Origin: an uncultured Prevotellaceae bacterium
Lineage (GTDB): Bacteria; Bacteroidota; Bacteroidia; Bacteroidales; Muribaculaceae
Direction: 5' to 3'
DNA length: 26,292 nt
Assembly: GCA_947254205.1 (NCBI GenBank)
Contig: CAMYCE010000021.1
Coordinates: 1 to 26,292 of the forward strand
The position numbers were made by a program, and so were the translations under genes. The notes beneath the pieces were generated by a model. That model saw nothing but the letters and a program-made list of their open reading frames with translations. It did not search any database and was not told where the DNA came from. Within the stretch, counting starts at the first letter, position 1. The number at the start of each line of letters is the position of its first letter. Shown one piece after another: positions 8,001-16,289 of this stretch.

Positions 8001-8176
8001 GGCAGCTGACTCAAGTGGTTGAGTTGGTCGATGGCTCCCACATAGTTGCGGCTCTCATACATGAACCTGCCACGTTCAAGATAGCCCTGTGCCCCGGTTC
8101 CCGTCACAGAAGGTTGTGCCACCATGAGGGTTGCACCGGCAAGGCTTGTTGTCAACAATACCGTCTTTATTTTCAT
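5060..8176 (-). CDS. Long tetratricopeptide-repeat protein, exported
   Basis: This 1038-residue protein starts with a signal peptide (MKIKTVLLTTSLAGATLMVA) and is then almost entirely TPR helices, with recurring A-x-x-x-Y-x-x-A/A-Y-E-A-L patterns such as DLGYAQYKQKNYADARKSF and IAAYEALYQRFPKVSEARQG. Repeats of the BamD/YbgF kind (YPKSK, YPHSVKAP, FPKVSEA between helices) suggest a periplasmic scaffold. The last 40 residues are basic and low-complexity (N, K, R, S). It is the first gene of a unit with the barrel protein downstream, and an envelope scaffolding role with that partner is likely. No catalytic motif is seen. Confidence 0.85.
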   Translation of the reverse strand: MKIKTVLLTTSLAGATLMVAQPSVTGTGAQGYLERGRFMYESRNYVGAIDQLNHLSQLPATASMREEADYYLALSRFERDEAGGLQVLREFVKKYPSSLYLQEVLMKIGNHYFYHGEFGDALVAYTMVRDHALNADVNEDLLYRMAYCDLQLGSYTDARALYDRLKGTKRYDNATRFYEAYIDYAGKNYDAAFDKFTRVDRIGDLGYQSQYYVCQIEYTRKQYDKVISLGSSLLSDDANDYFAPEINRLVGESYYHKGKDKEARVHLNKYMATTQDEVVRSAAYALGVMDYKAGDHKAVVARMGQVTGVADRLAQSAYLYLGQSELKLGDNKLAAMAFEKAAGMNFDPAVKETAFFNYAVSQAKGNSTPFSSSIKLFEQFLNDYPKSKHATEVEGYLIDAYTTTGDYEQALASIMRINKPGARVLKAKQHVLYNLGVQAVQKGKKGEAAAYLQQAIKVGNYDKKILNESRLWLAETQYDNGDYRNTVKNLTSYLTAASRDDSNFGKAYYDLGYAQYKQKNYADARKSFQNAINVGNLDKDLVSDAYDRIGDTYYYEQNFADAEASYSKAIAEGSGSAENSMFDKAMMAGLSKNFQGKVDQLDELLRQYPHSVKAPAVMLEKGHALEAMGKNKQAIAAYEALYQRFPKVSEARQGLLQKALVEKNMGHAQEAIEAYKTIVATSPTSDEAKVAVEDLKVIYADRGELSQFGDFLQTVPNAPQLNVDDVEKLTFEAAEKAVTSGKPSIAKMEHYLAEYPAGAYAAQAKYYVGRYHYETGNLDAALTALDEALAQGEDASFAEDALAMKSDVLARQGRHAEAIDTYRLIVEKSTSDDNKVSAQLGILRALKSLQRWSELVSTADVLLQAPGLNADEMDQVKLNRAIANAKLGNTRTAESALKSLAKSMNTETGAQAAYELATLQFTAANYRAAEKSVNALLDSGSPQAYWIAKSYILLSDIYRKQGKKVEAREYLESLKSNYPGKEKEIFNEIDSRLKNMGVPTASQNSGTAKKQARTNKNNNASADNKAPSTRRGKAGKRK

Positions 8177-8252
8177 AAGTCTTTATCTATCTTTATTTCA
8201 TGCAAAAAAACAGTCTTTTTTGCCAAAATCGTGATTTCATCTCTCAATCTTG

Positions 8253-8260
8253 CAAATATA
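8253..8260 (-). promoter_or_regulatory. Bacteroidetes-type -7 box for the TPR/barrel unit
   Basis: The minus strand reads TATATTTG, an exact TAnnTTTG match, 76 nt before the TPR start codon. No clear TTTG -33 element is seen. Confidence 0.6.
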
Positions 8261-8334
8261 CTTCATTCTCGCCTAACCTCACACATTTAGCTCTTAAAAC
8301 AAAGTGACAATAACCTAAAAAAAATAAAAATAGC

Positions 8335-8342
8335 TATCTTTG
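8335..8342 (+). promoter_or_regulatory. Bacteroidetes-type -7 box for the MATE gene
   Basis: TATCTTTG, in the context AGCTATCTTTGCA, is an exact TAnnTTTG match. The same extended context occurs in front of rimP on the other strand (25404-25411). It lies immediately before the MATE start, so the transcript would have almost no leader. The -33 region is poor. Confidence 0.65.
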
Positions 8343-8352
8343 CATGCACAAC

Positions 8353-9714
8353 ATGAGCACCTACTGGCACAAATATCGTCAGCACTATCTCGACATTGCC
8401 CGCTTGAGTGGCCCCATCATGGTGGCTCAATTGGGCACGATTGTCACTGCCTATGCCGACACCATCATGGTGGGGCACTACAACACCCCATCGCTGGCAG
8501 CTGCCTCGCTGGTGACCAACCTGTTTAACCTCGTGATTTTGCTGTCGCTGGGCTTCTCCTATGGCATCACGCCACTGGTGGGGGCTTTGCTTGCCACGCG
8601 CGACGAGGGCAAGATTGGGGCCATGTTGCGTGGCATTGTGGTGGTCAACACCTTGCTGGGCACGCTGCTGTTGCTTGCCATGGCACTGCTCTATTTTTTT
8701 CTCGACCACTTGGGGCAACCTGCCGAACTCATGCCACTGGTGCGTCCCTATTATCTGATTGTGCTCGTGTCGATGGTGCCCGTGTTTCTCACCCAAGTGT
8801 GCAGGCAGTTTTGCGATGCTTTGGGACACACCGGCCTGAGCATGTGGATTTTCACTGCGGGCAACGCCTTGAACATTGTGGGCAACTACATGCTCATTTA
8901 TGGGCATTGGGGCGCGCCCCAAATGGGGCTCGTGGGTGCCGGAGTGAGCACTCTTGTTGCACGCCTGCTCATGTGCATCGCCTACTTAGCCATCATTGCC
9001 ACAGGGGCCCACTACAAAGGCATTTTGCAAGGCTTCAAAGTGGCACGTTGCAGCATGGGGCAGTTGCGACACATAGCGTTCACCTCACTGCCCATTTCAC
9101 TGCAGATGGGGCTCGAATGTGGCATTTTCACCTTTGCCCTCGTTGTGGTGGGCTGGTTTGGGGCTACCTCGCTGGCTGCCTATCAGGTCATACTCACCCT
9201 CAGCAACTTGGGCTTCATGATTTACTATGCCTTTGGTGCCGGCACTGCCATCAAAATAGCCCACTATCGGGGCGAGGGCAATGTCACCGCCATTGCACGA
9301 GCTGCCCATGCCGGCTATGCCCTCACACTCGCCTGCGCCATCATAGCCAGCCTTGTGTTTCTCACGGCGGGCAACCTCATCATGAGCATCTTCACCACCG
9401 ACGAAGCCGTGATTGCGCTTGCCCTTAGCCTCATTGGGCCACTGGTGCTCTATCAACTGGGCGATGCCACCCAAATTCTCTATGCCAACTCATTGCGTGG
9501 CATGGGCGACACCTTGGCGGTGATGCTGTGTGCCACTATTGCCTATCTTGCAGTGGGCGTGCCACTCATCTATCTGCTTGCCGTGCCGGCAGGCTTGCAA
9601 CTCACCGGCATCTACTATGCCTTTTTTGTGGCCCTGTTGCTGGCTGGCATCATGCTCAGGCATCGCTTCACTCGACTATTGCACCACATGCCCATGAGCT
9701 TTCGTGGGGAGTGA
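8353..9714 (+). CDS. MATE-family multidrug/cation antiporter
   Basis: This 453-residue integral membrane protein should export organic cations or drugs in exchange for sodium ions or protons. The N-terminal signature ARLSGPIMVAQLGTIVTAYADTIMVG is broken here as ARLSGPIMVAQLG then ADTIMVGHY, the MatE pattern; about twelve hydrophobic segments follow, with the internal repeat of the family at the second half (SLPISLQMGLECG). An alternative ATG lies 9 nt upstream (8344), but it would sit at or before the expected transcription start of the -7 box at 8335-8342, so the second ATG is preferred. The TGA stop lies in the edge of repeat copy 3. Confidence 0.9.
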   Translation: MSTYWHKYRQHYLDIARLSGPIMVAQLGTIVTAYADTIMVGHYNTPSLAAASLVTNLFNLVILLSLGFSYGITPLVGALLATRDEGKIGAMLRGIVVVNTLLGTLLLLAMALLYFFLDHLGQPAELMPLVRPYYLIVLVSMVPVFLTQVCRQFCDALGHTGLSMWIFTAGNALNIVGNYMLIYGHWGAPQMGLVGAGVSTLVARLLMCIAYLAIIATGAHYKGILQGFKVARCSMGQLRHIAFTSLPISLQMGLECGIFTFALVVVGWFGATSLAAYQVILTLSNLGFMIYYAFGAGTAIKIAHYRGEGNVTAIARAAHAGYALTLACAIIASLVFLTAGNLIMSIFTTDEAVIALALSLIGPLVLYQLGDATQILYANSLRGMGDTLAVMLCATIAYLAVGVPLIYLLAVPAGLQLTGIYYAFFVALLLAGIMLRHRFTRLLHHMPMSFRGE

Positions 9715-9880
9715 AGAGAATTGGAAAGGAAGTGAGTGGAGAGTGAAAGGACGATAGGGATTGTCCCTCAAACTCCCCTCATTCTGTCCCACAGATTTCA
9801 CGGAATTTCAAGACTGTAAATCAACGAATTACACAGATTTAACGAATAAACAGTTTGCTAAATTCGTGTATTTTATTGTC
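9706..9880 (+). repeat. Mosaic intergenic repeat, copy 3 (3' side of the MATE gene)
   Basis: It begins with the purine-rich module B arm (GGGGAGTGAAGAG, then GGAAGTGAGTGG) and the core GGACGATAGGGATTGTCCC, which matches the 17-nt loop of copy 2. Module A then follows as GTCCCACAGATTTCACGG (9786-9803) and a degenerate AT-rich tract with AATCAACGAATTACACAG. It is more diverged than copies 1 and 2, and the modules are in the opposite order. It fills most of the 381-nt gap 9715-10095; the remainder holds the short repeat at 9920-9940 and the promoter of the penicillin-binding protein. Confidence 0.7.
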
Positions 9881-9919
9881 TTGCAAACAACTAACACTTC
9901 CCCCCAATCGTATCGTCTG

Positions 9920-9940
9920 AACTGCTGACTCCTGTCTCCT
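9920..9940 (-). repeat. Short dispersed repeat GGAGACAGGAG, copy b
   Basis: The minus strand reads AGGAGACAGGAG and then AGTT, matching the copy at 138-159 in opposite orientation. Confidence 0.5.
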
Positions 9941-10002
9941 CAAAAAATCTCACCCAAAAAACATTTTGGGGTGAAAAAAGGTGGCGATACCAAGTAAATT
10001 AC

Positions 10003-10010
10003 TACTTTTG
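10003..10010 (+). promoter_or_regulatory. Bacteroidetes-type -7 box for the PBP1A gene
   Basis: TACTTTTG is an exact TAnnTTTG match 85 nt before the start codon. No -33 TTTG is seen at the right distance. Confidence 0.5.
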
Positions 10011-10095
10011 TGGGTTGATAGCCCACTATTTTGTCGCCCATTGCGGGGGCAAAGGCGTGGAAGCATCGACTTCACTATTTTAATGGTCGCACTTT

Positions 10096-12723
10096 ATGGT
10101 AAAGAAAAAAAACAGCTTTTGGAAAACGTTGTGGACTGGTTTCAAGCGATTTCATCACAGTTTTTGGAGATGGTATAAGGATATATTTGTGGGCCGCCCA
10201 TGGTACATCAAGTTGTTGTCGGGGGTGTGCTCATTTATCGTGTTCACACTGCTCTATGCCTTGGCCGTGAACATAAACTTCCTGTGGCTCTTTGGCAAGT
10301 CGCCCTCACTCGATAGCATCATGCACCCCAAGACCAACAATGCCAGCTATGTGTATAGCGCCGATGGCAAGTTGCTGTGCAAATACTATGACGAGAACCG
10401 CACACCGGTGAAGTTTGAAGAAATCAACCCCACTTTTTTCCGTGCCCTCATCGACACCGAAGACGAGCGATTCTACAACCACCATGGCGTGGACTTTGGT
10501 GGCCTCTTTGCCGCCGTGAAAGACTATGTGGTGCATCACCGTGCCCGTGGAGCCTCAACTATCACCCAACAGCTGGTGAAAAACATGTTTAAGGTGCGCA
10601 CCGGCTATTCTACCGGTCTGCTGGGACGCATACCGGGAGTGCGCATGTTCATCATGAAAACCAAAGAGTGGATACTGGCAGTGGAAATTGAGATGTTTTA
10701 TGACAAAAACGAAATTCTCACCATGTATGCCAACACGGTCGACTTTGGCAACAATGCCTTTGGCATCAAGACGGCTGCCCGCACCTACTACAACACCAGC
10801 CCCGACAGCTTGAGCGTAGACCAGAGCGCAACCCTTGTGGGCCTGCTCAAAGCCACATCGAGCTACAACCCCAAGCGCAACCCCAAGCGCAGCATGGAGC
10901 GTCGCAACGTGGTGCTCAGCAACATGGTGAAACATGGCGACCTGAGTAGCGACAACTTTGCCGCCCTCAAAGACACCCCCACTCCACTCAACATGAACAT
11001 TGAAACCCCCGACCAAGGCAAAGCTCTCTACTTCAGAGAAGCCATCAACGACGAGATGAAGCAGTGGTGCGAGGCCAATGGCGTGGATTTCTACACCGAC
11101 GGATTAAAAATCTACACCACGCTCGACACACGCATGCAACAACATGCCGAGGAGGCTGTGCGCGAGCAAATGTATGAGGTGCAACGCATGTTTGACCGTC
11201 GCTGGGGCAGTGGCCCATGCTGGATCGACGAGGAATATAACGAAATACCCAATTTTGTTGAAAATGTGGCATCGACCACCGATGCTTTCAAGCAACTCAA
11301 AACCAAATATCCCAACAATGGCGACTCGGTGTGGTACTACATGAAGCAACCCCACGACATGAAGATATTTGAATATCAACGCGATGCACGAGGCAAAATT
11401 GTGGCAGGCTACAAAGACGTGAACATGAGCTCGCTCGACTCGGTCGACCACATGCTCCACTACATGCACGCCGGCTTTGTGGCGATGGACCCTCGCACCG
11501 GCTTTGTGAAAGCATGGGTGGGCGACATTGACTACCGCACGTGGAAATACGACAAGGTGAGATCGATGCGTCAGCCCGGCTCCACATTCAAGCTATTTGT
11601 CTACTCGGCCGCCATGGAAAAAGGTCTCACCCCTTGCGACCGCCGTCGCGACGACTACATTGCCATGGATGTGTATAACGAGAAGAAACACCAAATGGAA
11701 ACCTACTCGCCCCACAATGCCAATGGCCGATTCTCGGGGGCCGACATCACCCTGCGCGAGGCATTTGTGCAGAGCGTCAACAGCGTGGCAGTGCGCACCG
11801 GTGTGGAAGTGGGCATGGAAAACGTGGAAGATGTGGCCTATGCCATGGGCATCAAGTCGCCCCTGCGCCCCACTTCGGCAACCCATGCCAAGCCCTCGCT
11901 ATCGCTGGGCGCCATGGACGTGAACTTGCTTGAACTGGTGAATGCCTATAGCACGGTGGCCAACTATGGCATGCAACATGCCCCTGTGCTGGTGACCAAA
12001 ATCATCAAGGTGAACTCCGACGGCACCGAGAGCGAGATATATAACTACAAAAACGAGTGGCAAGAAACGCGCGCCATCACAGCACGCACGGCATTCTTCA
12101 TGCAACAAATGCTCATGGCTGGTCTCACCGATGGTGGTGGCACCTCGCAACCACTGAGCTGGTGGGTCGACCCATTTGCCTCTACCACCGATTTTGGTGG
12201 CAAAACAGGCACCAGCAACAACCACAGCGATGCATGGTTTGTGGGCGTTTCGCCCAATCTTGTGGCAGGAGCATGGGTTGGTGGCGAATATCGTTGCATA
12301 CACCTCACATCAACACAGGGGCAAGGTAGCCGCACGGCGTTGCCCATATGTGGCAAGTTCTTTGACAAGGTGTTGCGCGACCGAGAGTTGCGAGGCCTCT
12401 ACACAGCCAAGTTCATTCCCTTGAACCTCCCGGCCAACACCTATGACTGCGACCCCACACCCGTGTATCGCGAGCGTGAAAACTCTTATCGTGAGCAAGG
12501 GGGTGGCGACTCGGCCCTAACCGAAGACGAGCTCATGCAAAACTTGCAAATCGACCCCATTGAGCCAGGGGAAGACCCTGCTGAGCCCGACCCTGCAAGC
12601 AATGCCACCCCCGGCAATCGCCGTGGTGGCAAGCATGGTGGCGGTGGCACACATCAGCAACCCACCACACCACCAAGCAACAACAATGTAGAAAACCGAG
12701 TAAAAAACAGCTTCGACCGATAG
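10096..12723 (+). CDS. mrcA: Penicillin-binding protein 1A, bifunctional glycosyltransferase/transpeptidase
   Basis: This 875-residue class A PBP polymerises lipid II glycan strands and cross-links the peptides, facing the periplasm. A basic cytoplasmic tail and one membrane segment (about 38-66) come first. The glycosyltransferase domain follows, with EDERFYNHHGVDFGG (catalytic E122) and RGASTITQQLVKN (151-163). The transpeptidase has SxxK as STFK (S496-K499), SVN (560-562) and KTGTS (703-707). The C-terminal tail (about 820-875) is low-complexity in G, P, N and H. Length and domain order are normal for Bacteroidales PBP1A. The gene has its own -7 box and a strong terminator, so it looks monocistronic. 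Confidence 0.95.
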   Translation: MVKKKNSFWKTLWTGFKRFHHSFWRWYKDIFVGRPWYIKLLSGVCSFIVFTLLYALAVNINFLWLFGKSPSLDSIMHPKTNNASYVYSADGKLLCKYYDENRTPVKFEEINPTFFRALIDTEDERFYNHHGVDFGGLFAAVKDYVVHHRARGASTITQQLVKNMFKVRTGYSTGLLGRIPGVRMFIMKTKEWILAVEIEMFYDKNEILTMYANTVDFGNNAFGIKTAARTYYNTSPDSLSVDQSATLVGLLKATSSYNPKRNPKRSMERRNVVLSNMVKHGDLSSDNFAALKDTPTPLNMNIETPDQGKALYFREAINDEMKQWCEANGVDFYTDGLKIYTTLDTRMQQHAEEAVREQMYEVQRMFDRRWGSGPCWIDEEYNEIPNFVENVASTTDAFKQLKTKYPNNGDSVWYYMKQPHDMKIFEYQRDARGKIVAGYKDVNMSSLDSVDHMLHYMHAGFVAMDPRTGFVKAWVGDIDYRTWKYDKVRSMRQPGSTFKLFVYSAAMEKGLTPCDRRRDDYIAMDVYNEKKHQMETYSPHNANGRFSGADITLREAFVQSVNSVAVRTGVEVGMENVEDVAYAMGIKSPLRPTSATHAKPSLSLGAMDVNLLELVNAYSTVANYGMQHAPVLVTKIIKVNSDGTESEIYNYKNEWQETRAITARTAFFMQQMLMAGLTDGGGTSQPLSWWVDPFASTTDFGGKTGTSNNHSDAWFVGVSPNLVAGAWVGGEYRCIHLTSTQGQGSRTALPICGKFFDKVLRDRELRGLYTAKFIPLNLPANTYDCDPTPVYRERENSYREQGGGDSALTEDELMQNLQIDPIEPGEDPAEPDPASNATPGNRRGGKHGGGGTHQQPTTPPSNNNVENRVKNSFDR

Positions 12724-12748
12724 TCCTGTCGCAAGAAGCCATCAAAAT

Positions 12749-12798
12749 AAATAGCGGAGCAACCCACTACAAGTCGTGTTGCTCCGCTATTTGTTTTT
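12749..12798 (+). terminator. Intrinsic terminator after PBP1A
   Basis: A perfect 15-bp stem (AAATAGCGGAGCAAC at 12749-12763 with its complement at 12778-12792) and a 14-nt loop are followed by GTTTTTG. It lies 26 nt after the PBP1A stop. Confidence 0.9.
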
Positions 12799-12826
12799 GC
12801 CTTTAAAGGGCTGGTTTATAGGGCTG

Positions 12827-12846
12827 GTAGAGACGATGCGTGCATC
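12827..12846 (+). repeat. GTAGAGACGATGCGTGC repeat, half copy
   Basis: The 17-nt GTAGAGACGATGCGTGC is identical to 26143-26159. The right arm (CTCTAC) is missing here, so only half of the palindrome is kept. It lies between the PBP1A terminator and the end of pepD; 12847-12904 shows nothing further. Confidence 0.6.
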
Positions 12847-12904
12847 ACCCACACACCACTCACATACAAGCAATTAAAACCTACCAAGCCAAAGAGTTGA
12901 GGCT

Positions 12905-14362
12905 CTACTTGATAGCCTTTAAGATGGCCAGCAAGTGATCCCACACCAGTTGCACGGTGGGAATGTGCAGGCACTCATCGGGGGTGTGCACAAAGCGCAA
13001 TGTGGGACCCACCGAAATCATGTCCATGTCGTCGTAACGTTCCGAGAACAAGCCACACTCAAGGCCAGCGTGAATGCCCTTCACGGCAGGTTCTTTGTGG
13101 AAGAGTTCGCGATAGGTTTCGGTAGCAATTTTCACGAGCTTGCTGCCGGGCTTCATGGGCCATGCAGGATTGCTCTCGTTGTGCACCACGCGTGCACCAG
13201 CAAGACGGAAGGCGGCTTCAACAGTGTTGCCCATGTTGGTGAGGTTGCTGTTGATGCTACTGCGTTGCAACGAAATCACCTTCATCTCTTTTTCGGCAGT
13301 AGCCACTACCGAGAGGTTGCTTGAGGTTTCAACCAACCATGCAATTTCCTCGGCTTGGCTCATGGCATAGATGCCATTGTCGACAGCCTGCAGAGCCATC
13401 ACGATGCGACGGCTCACTTCAAGTGGCAACACTCGAGAGTTTTCGACCTTGACGATGCCAAATTCCATGGCAGTATCGGTTACAAAAAACTCGCCCATCA
13501 CCTCTTTTTGGAAAGTAGCCCAGTCGGCCTTCATCTCCTCGGCCTTGGCAGCCGGAATAGCCACAACCACCTTACCATCGCGAGGAATGGCGTTGTGCAT
13601 CTTGCCCGAGTTAAAGCTCACGAGGCGCAAGTCGATTTTGTCTTGTTGCATGTAGAGGAAACGCGACAGCAGTTTGATGGCATTGGCGCGCTTCTTGTTA
13701 ATGTCGTCGCCCGAGTGACCACCAATGAGGCCCTTGAGCGAGATTTCATAGCACTCGCTACCGGCAGGGGCTTCTTCGCGCTCAAACTCAAACGTGGCTT
13801 CGGTGCCACAACCACCAGCACAGCTAATGAAAATTTCGCCCTCGTCTTCACTATCGAGATTGATGAGGTAGCGGCCTGTCATGAACTCAGGCTTCAAGCC
13901 TGCGGCACCGCTCAGCTCGGTTTCTTCGTCGCGCGTGTAGATGGTTTCGATGGGGCCATGCTCAATGTCGCCCTTGCTGGCAAGCACAGCCAGCTGAATG
14001 GCGCAACCAATGCCGTCGTCGGCACCCAGCGTGGTGCCCTTGGCACGCAACCACTCTCCATCAACATAGGTCTGGATAGCATCTTTAGAGAAGTCAAAAT
14101 CCACATCCACCAACTTGTCGCACACCATGTCCATGTGACTTTGCAACACCACTGTGGGGCGATCTTCATAGCCCTTGGTGGCAGGTTTCGAGATTTTCAC
14201 GTTGCCAATGTGGTCGACTTCGGTTGCAAGACCATGCTTGGCACCAAATTCTTTGAGATATTCAATCATTTTTTCCTCATGCTTAGAGGGGCGAGGAATT
14301 TTGTTGATTTCGGCAAATTGTTCAAACACCAATGCCGGTTCCAGTTTCACTGTTTCGTTCAT
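12905..14362 (-). CDS. pepD: Xaa-His dipeptidase (aminoacyl-histidine dipeptidase)
   Basis: This 485-residue cytoplasmic metallopeptidase of family M20 hydrolyses Xaa-His and other unspecific dipeptides. Metal-ligand and catalytic motifs are in order: LQSHMDMVCDK (H76, D78), GTTLGADDGIG (109-119), TRDEETELSGAAG (E146/E147) and a C-terminal histidine in FVHTPDECLHIP. Length is typical of PepD. It starts 16 nt after the Fur-family gene and has no -7 box of its own, so it is probably co-transcribed with it. Confidence 0.93.
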   Translation of the reverse strand: MNETVKLEPALVFEQFAEINKIPRPSKHEEKMIEYLKEFGAKHGLATEVDHIGNVKISKPATKGYEDRPTVVLQSHMDMVCDKLVDVDFDFSKDAIQTYVDGEWLRAKGTTLGADDGIGCAIQLAVLASKGDIEHGPIETIYTRDEETELSGAAGLKPEFMTGRYLINLDSEDEGEIFISCAGGCGTEATFEFEREEAPAGSECYEISLKGLIGGHSGDDINKKRANAIKLLSRFLYMQQDKIDLRLVSFNSGKMHNAIPRDGKVVVAIPAAKAEEMKADWATFQKEVMGEFFVTDTAMEFGIVKVENSRVLPLEVSRRIVMALQAVDNGIYAMSQAEEIAWLVETSSNLSVVATAEKEMKVISLQRSSINSNLTNMGNTVEAAFRLAGARVVHNESNPAWPMKPGSKLVKIATETYRELFHKEPAVKGIHAGLECGLFSERYDDMDMISVGPTLRFVHTPDECLHIPTVQLVWDHLLAILKAIK

Positions 14363-14378
14363 GTTGATTATTATTCAG

Positions 14379-14831
14379 TTAATTTTTAAAAACATTTTTC
14401 AATTGTTGTGTAGCACAATCGGGGCATGTGCCTTTGACTATGTGATTTTCGCTCTTCACCACAAAGCCTGCAGGCAAGTCGATGCGAGGCACCTGCAAGT
14501 GTTCAAGACACAGGGTGCGATGACACGACTCGCAATAAAAGTGCACATGCTCATCGTCGTCGATGTCGTGGTGCAGGCTCATGCACAATTCATATTTCAC
14601 ACTGTCGCTGCCGTCTTCAATCACATGCACCAGTCCATGCTCTTTAAACACGCCCAACACCCTGAAAATGCTACTCTTGTCGATTGTAACAATGCTATCT
14701 TCAATCTCGTGCAACGACACAGGCCGGTGCTCCCTTTTTAAAGCCTGCACAACGAGTATGCGATTGGGAGTGGGCTTCACGCCATGTTGCTTGAGCCAAA
14801 GTGTGCTTTCATTTTCTTTCATGATCATCAT
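14379..14831 (-). CDS. Fur-family metal-dependent transcriptional repressor
   Basis: This 150-residue protein has the N-terminal winged helix (VKPTPNRILVVQAL at about 18-31, then a recognition helix around SSIFRVLGVF) and a C-terminal metal domain with HVHFYCESC (C100, C103) and TCPDC (C136, C139), the structural zinc site of the family. Fur, Zur and PerR cannot be told apart with confidence; CESC/CPDC and the HVHF motif fit a Zur/Fur-type protein in Bacteroidetes. Alternative ATGs lie at 14828 and 14822 and the start is not certain. It is the first gene of a unit with pepD. Confidence 0.85.
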   Translation of the reverse strand: MMIMKENESTLWLKQHGVKPTPNRILVVQALKREHRPVSLHEIEDSIVTIDKSSIFRVLGVFKEHGLVHVIEDGSDSVKYELCMSLHHDIDDDEHVHFYCESCHRTLCLEHLQVPRIDLPAGFVVKSENHIVKGTCPDCATQQLKNVFKN

Positions 14832-14855
14832 AGAGCTTTATTGCCATTGACCTCA

Positions 14856-14863
14856 CAAATTTA
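14856..14863 (-). promoter_or_regulatory. -7 box for the Fur-family/pepD unit
   Basis: The minus strand reads TAAATTTG, an exact TAnnTTTG match, 24 nt before the first ATG. The palindromic AT-rich surround AAATTTATAAATTT may also be a repressor site. Confidence 0.6.
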
Positions 14864-14971
14864 TAAATTTCCCTTGAGATAAACCTTCTCTGCCGTCACT
14901 AAATTCAATCCGCCCAAGCGCAATAAATGCTAAAAAATGTGGAAAAGAGCGGTTTATTAATGAGTATTTCG

Positions 14972-14979
14972 TAAATTTG
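14972..14979 (+). promoter_or_regulatory. -7 box for the barrel/LptC operon
   Basis: TAAATTTG is an exact TAnnTTTG match 68 nt before the chosen start of the outer-membrane protein. Confidence 0.6.
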
Positions 14980-15047
14980 CGACTCATTGAGAGTTATAAA
15001 ACTCTCACATGGCACACTCAAAAACGAAACACATATTCTCACAAAGA

Positions 15048-16286
15048 ATGAAGACCTATAAATTCATCATTGCGCTCATTGCCATGGCAAGCCTTGCCAC
15101 TGCTGGCGCACAAACAGCATCGGTGACCCCCTACTCGCGCATTGGCTATGGCATGCTGGGCGAGAATGCCACTGGCATTCAACGACAAATGGGAGGCGTG
15201 GGCTATGCAGCTCAAAATGGCCGACAAATCAACGTCATGAACCCTGCATCATATTCACAAACCGACTCCATCACTTTTTTGTGGGACTTGGGCATTGACC
15301 TCACCAACGTGTGGTCGAAAGAGGGCGACAAGAGCGGATATAGCTTTGCCGGCGGTCTCGACTACATCACATCGGCCTTTAGGCTGGGCAAGGGTGTGGG
15401 AGCCTCGATTGGTGTAGTGCCCTTCTCGAGCGTGGGCTATAGCTTTGGCTCCAAAATTGACGGCGGTGCCGAAACGCGCACGGGTGCCGGCAACATCAGC
15501 GAGCTATACTTGGGTGCCGGCTGGGAACCTCTCAAGAATTTCTCGATAGGTGCCAACGTGTCCTATATGTTTGGCAACATTCAAAACTTCACCTACATCA
15601 ACAACAATTCAACCAACCTATTCATGCGCACCCTTGAAGTGCGCGACTGGAACTTGCACTTGGGCGCACAATATGGCATCAACCTCAGCAAGCTCGACCG
15701 CGTGGTGCTGGGTGTGACCTACTCGCCCAAGAAGTCGCTACACGGCAACACTTGGGGCAACTACTACGACGCCAGCAACGACAAAAAGCTCGACACCGTG
15801 GCCTACACAGGGCTCAAAGGCAACTTCGAGTTGCCCAACACCATTGGTGCCGGTGTGAGCTACAACCATGGCAACAAATTCTATGGCGAGGTCAATTTCA
15901 CCTATCAAGACTGGTCGAAAGCCCGCTACAAGCCTCTGCAAAACTTTGAACCAGCCAGTATCAAATTCGACAATCGCTGGAAAGTGGCAGCCGGCCTGCA
16001 ATACACTCCCAACTCGCGTGGTGGCTATTTCAAGCGCATGTCCTATCGCATGGGTGCTTTCTACAATCACGACTATCAAAATGTGAGAGGCAACAACGTG
16101 CGCGACTATGGCGTGGGCATGGGTGTGGGCTTCCCTGCATTGGGTAGCAAAACGCTCGTGAACCTTGGTGTTGAATGGAAGCATCGCTACACGGCTCCAG
16201 TGAAATATATCACCGAAGACTATCTCAACATCACATTGAGCGTGACTTTCAACGAAATGTGGTTCTGGAAAAACAAGTTGCGCTAA
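15048..16286 (+). CDS. Outer-membrane beta-barrel protein, LptC-linked
   Basis: From this ATG the 412-residue protein begins with a standard signal peptide (MKTYKFIIALIAMASLATAG-AQ). The in-frame ATG at 15009 would add a 13-residue polar extension in front. The mature part is rich in aromatic-glycine strands (SVTPYSRIGYGMLGE near the N-terminus, then alternating strands to the end WFWKNKLR), as in PorP/FadL-like barrels. The gene is followed after 3 nt by lptC, an arrangement seen in Bacteroidales, and shares its promoter. Its substrate is not known; a role in envelope biogenesis is inferred only from position. Confidence 0.8.
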   Translation: MKTYKFIIALIAMASLATAGAQTASVTPYSRIGYGMLGENATGIQRQMGGVGYAAQNGRQINVMNPASYSQTDSITFLWDLGIDLTNVWSKEGDKSGYSFAGGLDYITSAFRLGKGVGASIGVVPFSSVGYSFGSKIDGGAETRTGAGNISELYLGAGWEPLKNFSIGANVSYMFGNIQNFTYINNNSTNLFMRTLEVRDWNLHLGAQYGINLSKLDRVVLGVTYSPKKSLHGNTWGNYYDASNDKKLDTVAYTGLKGNFELPNTIGAGVSYNHGNKFYGEVNFTYQDWSKARYKPLQNFEPASIKFDNRWKVAAGLQYTPNSRGGYFKRMSYRMGAFYNHDYQNVRGNNVRDYGVGMGVGFPALGSKTLVNLGVEWKHRYTAPVKYITEDYLNITLSVTFNEMWFWKNKLR

Positions 16287-16289
16287 TTC

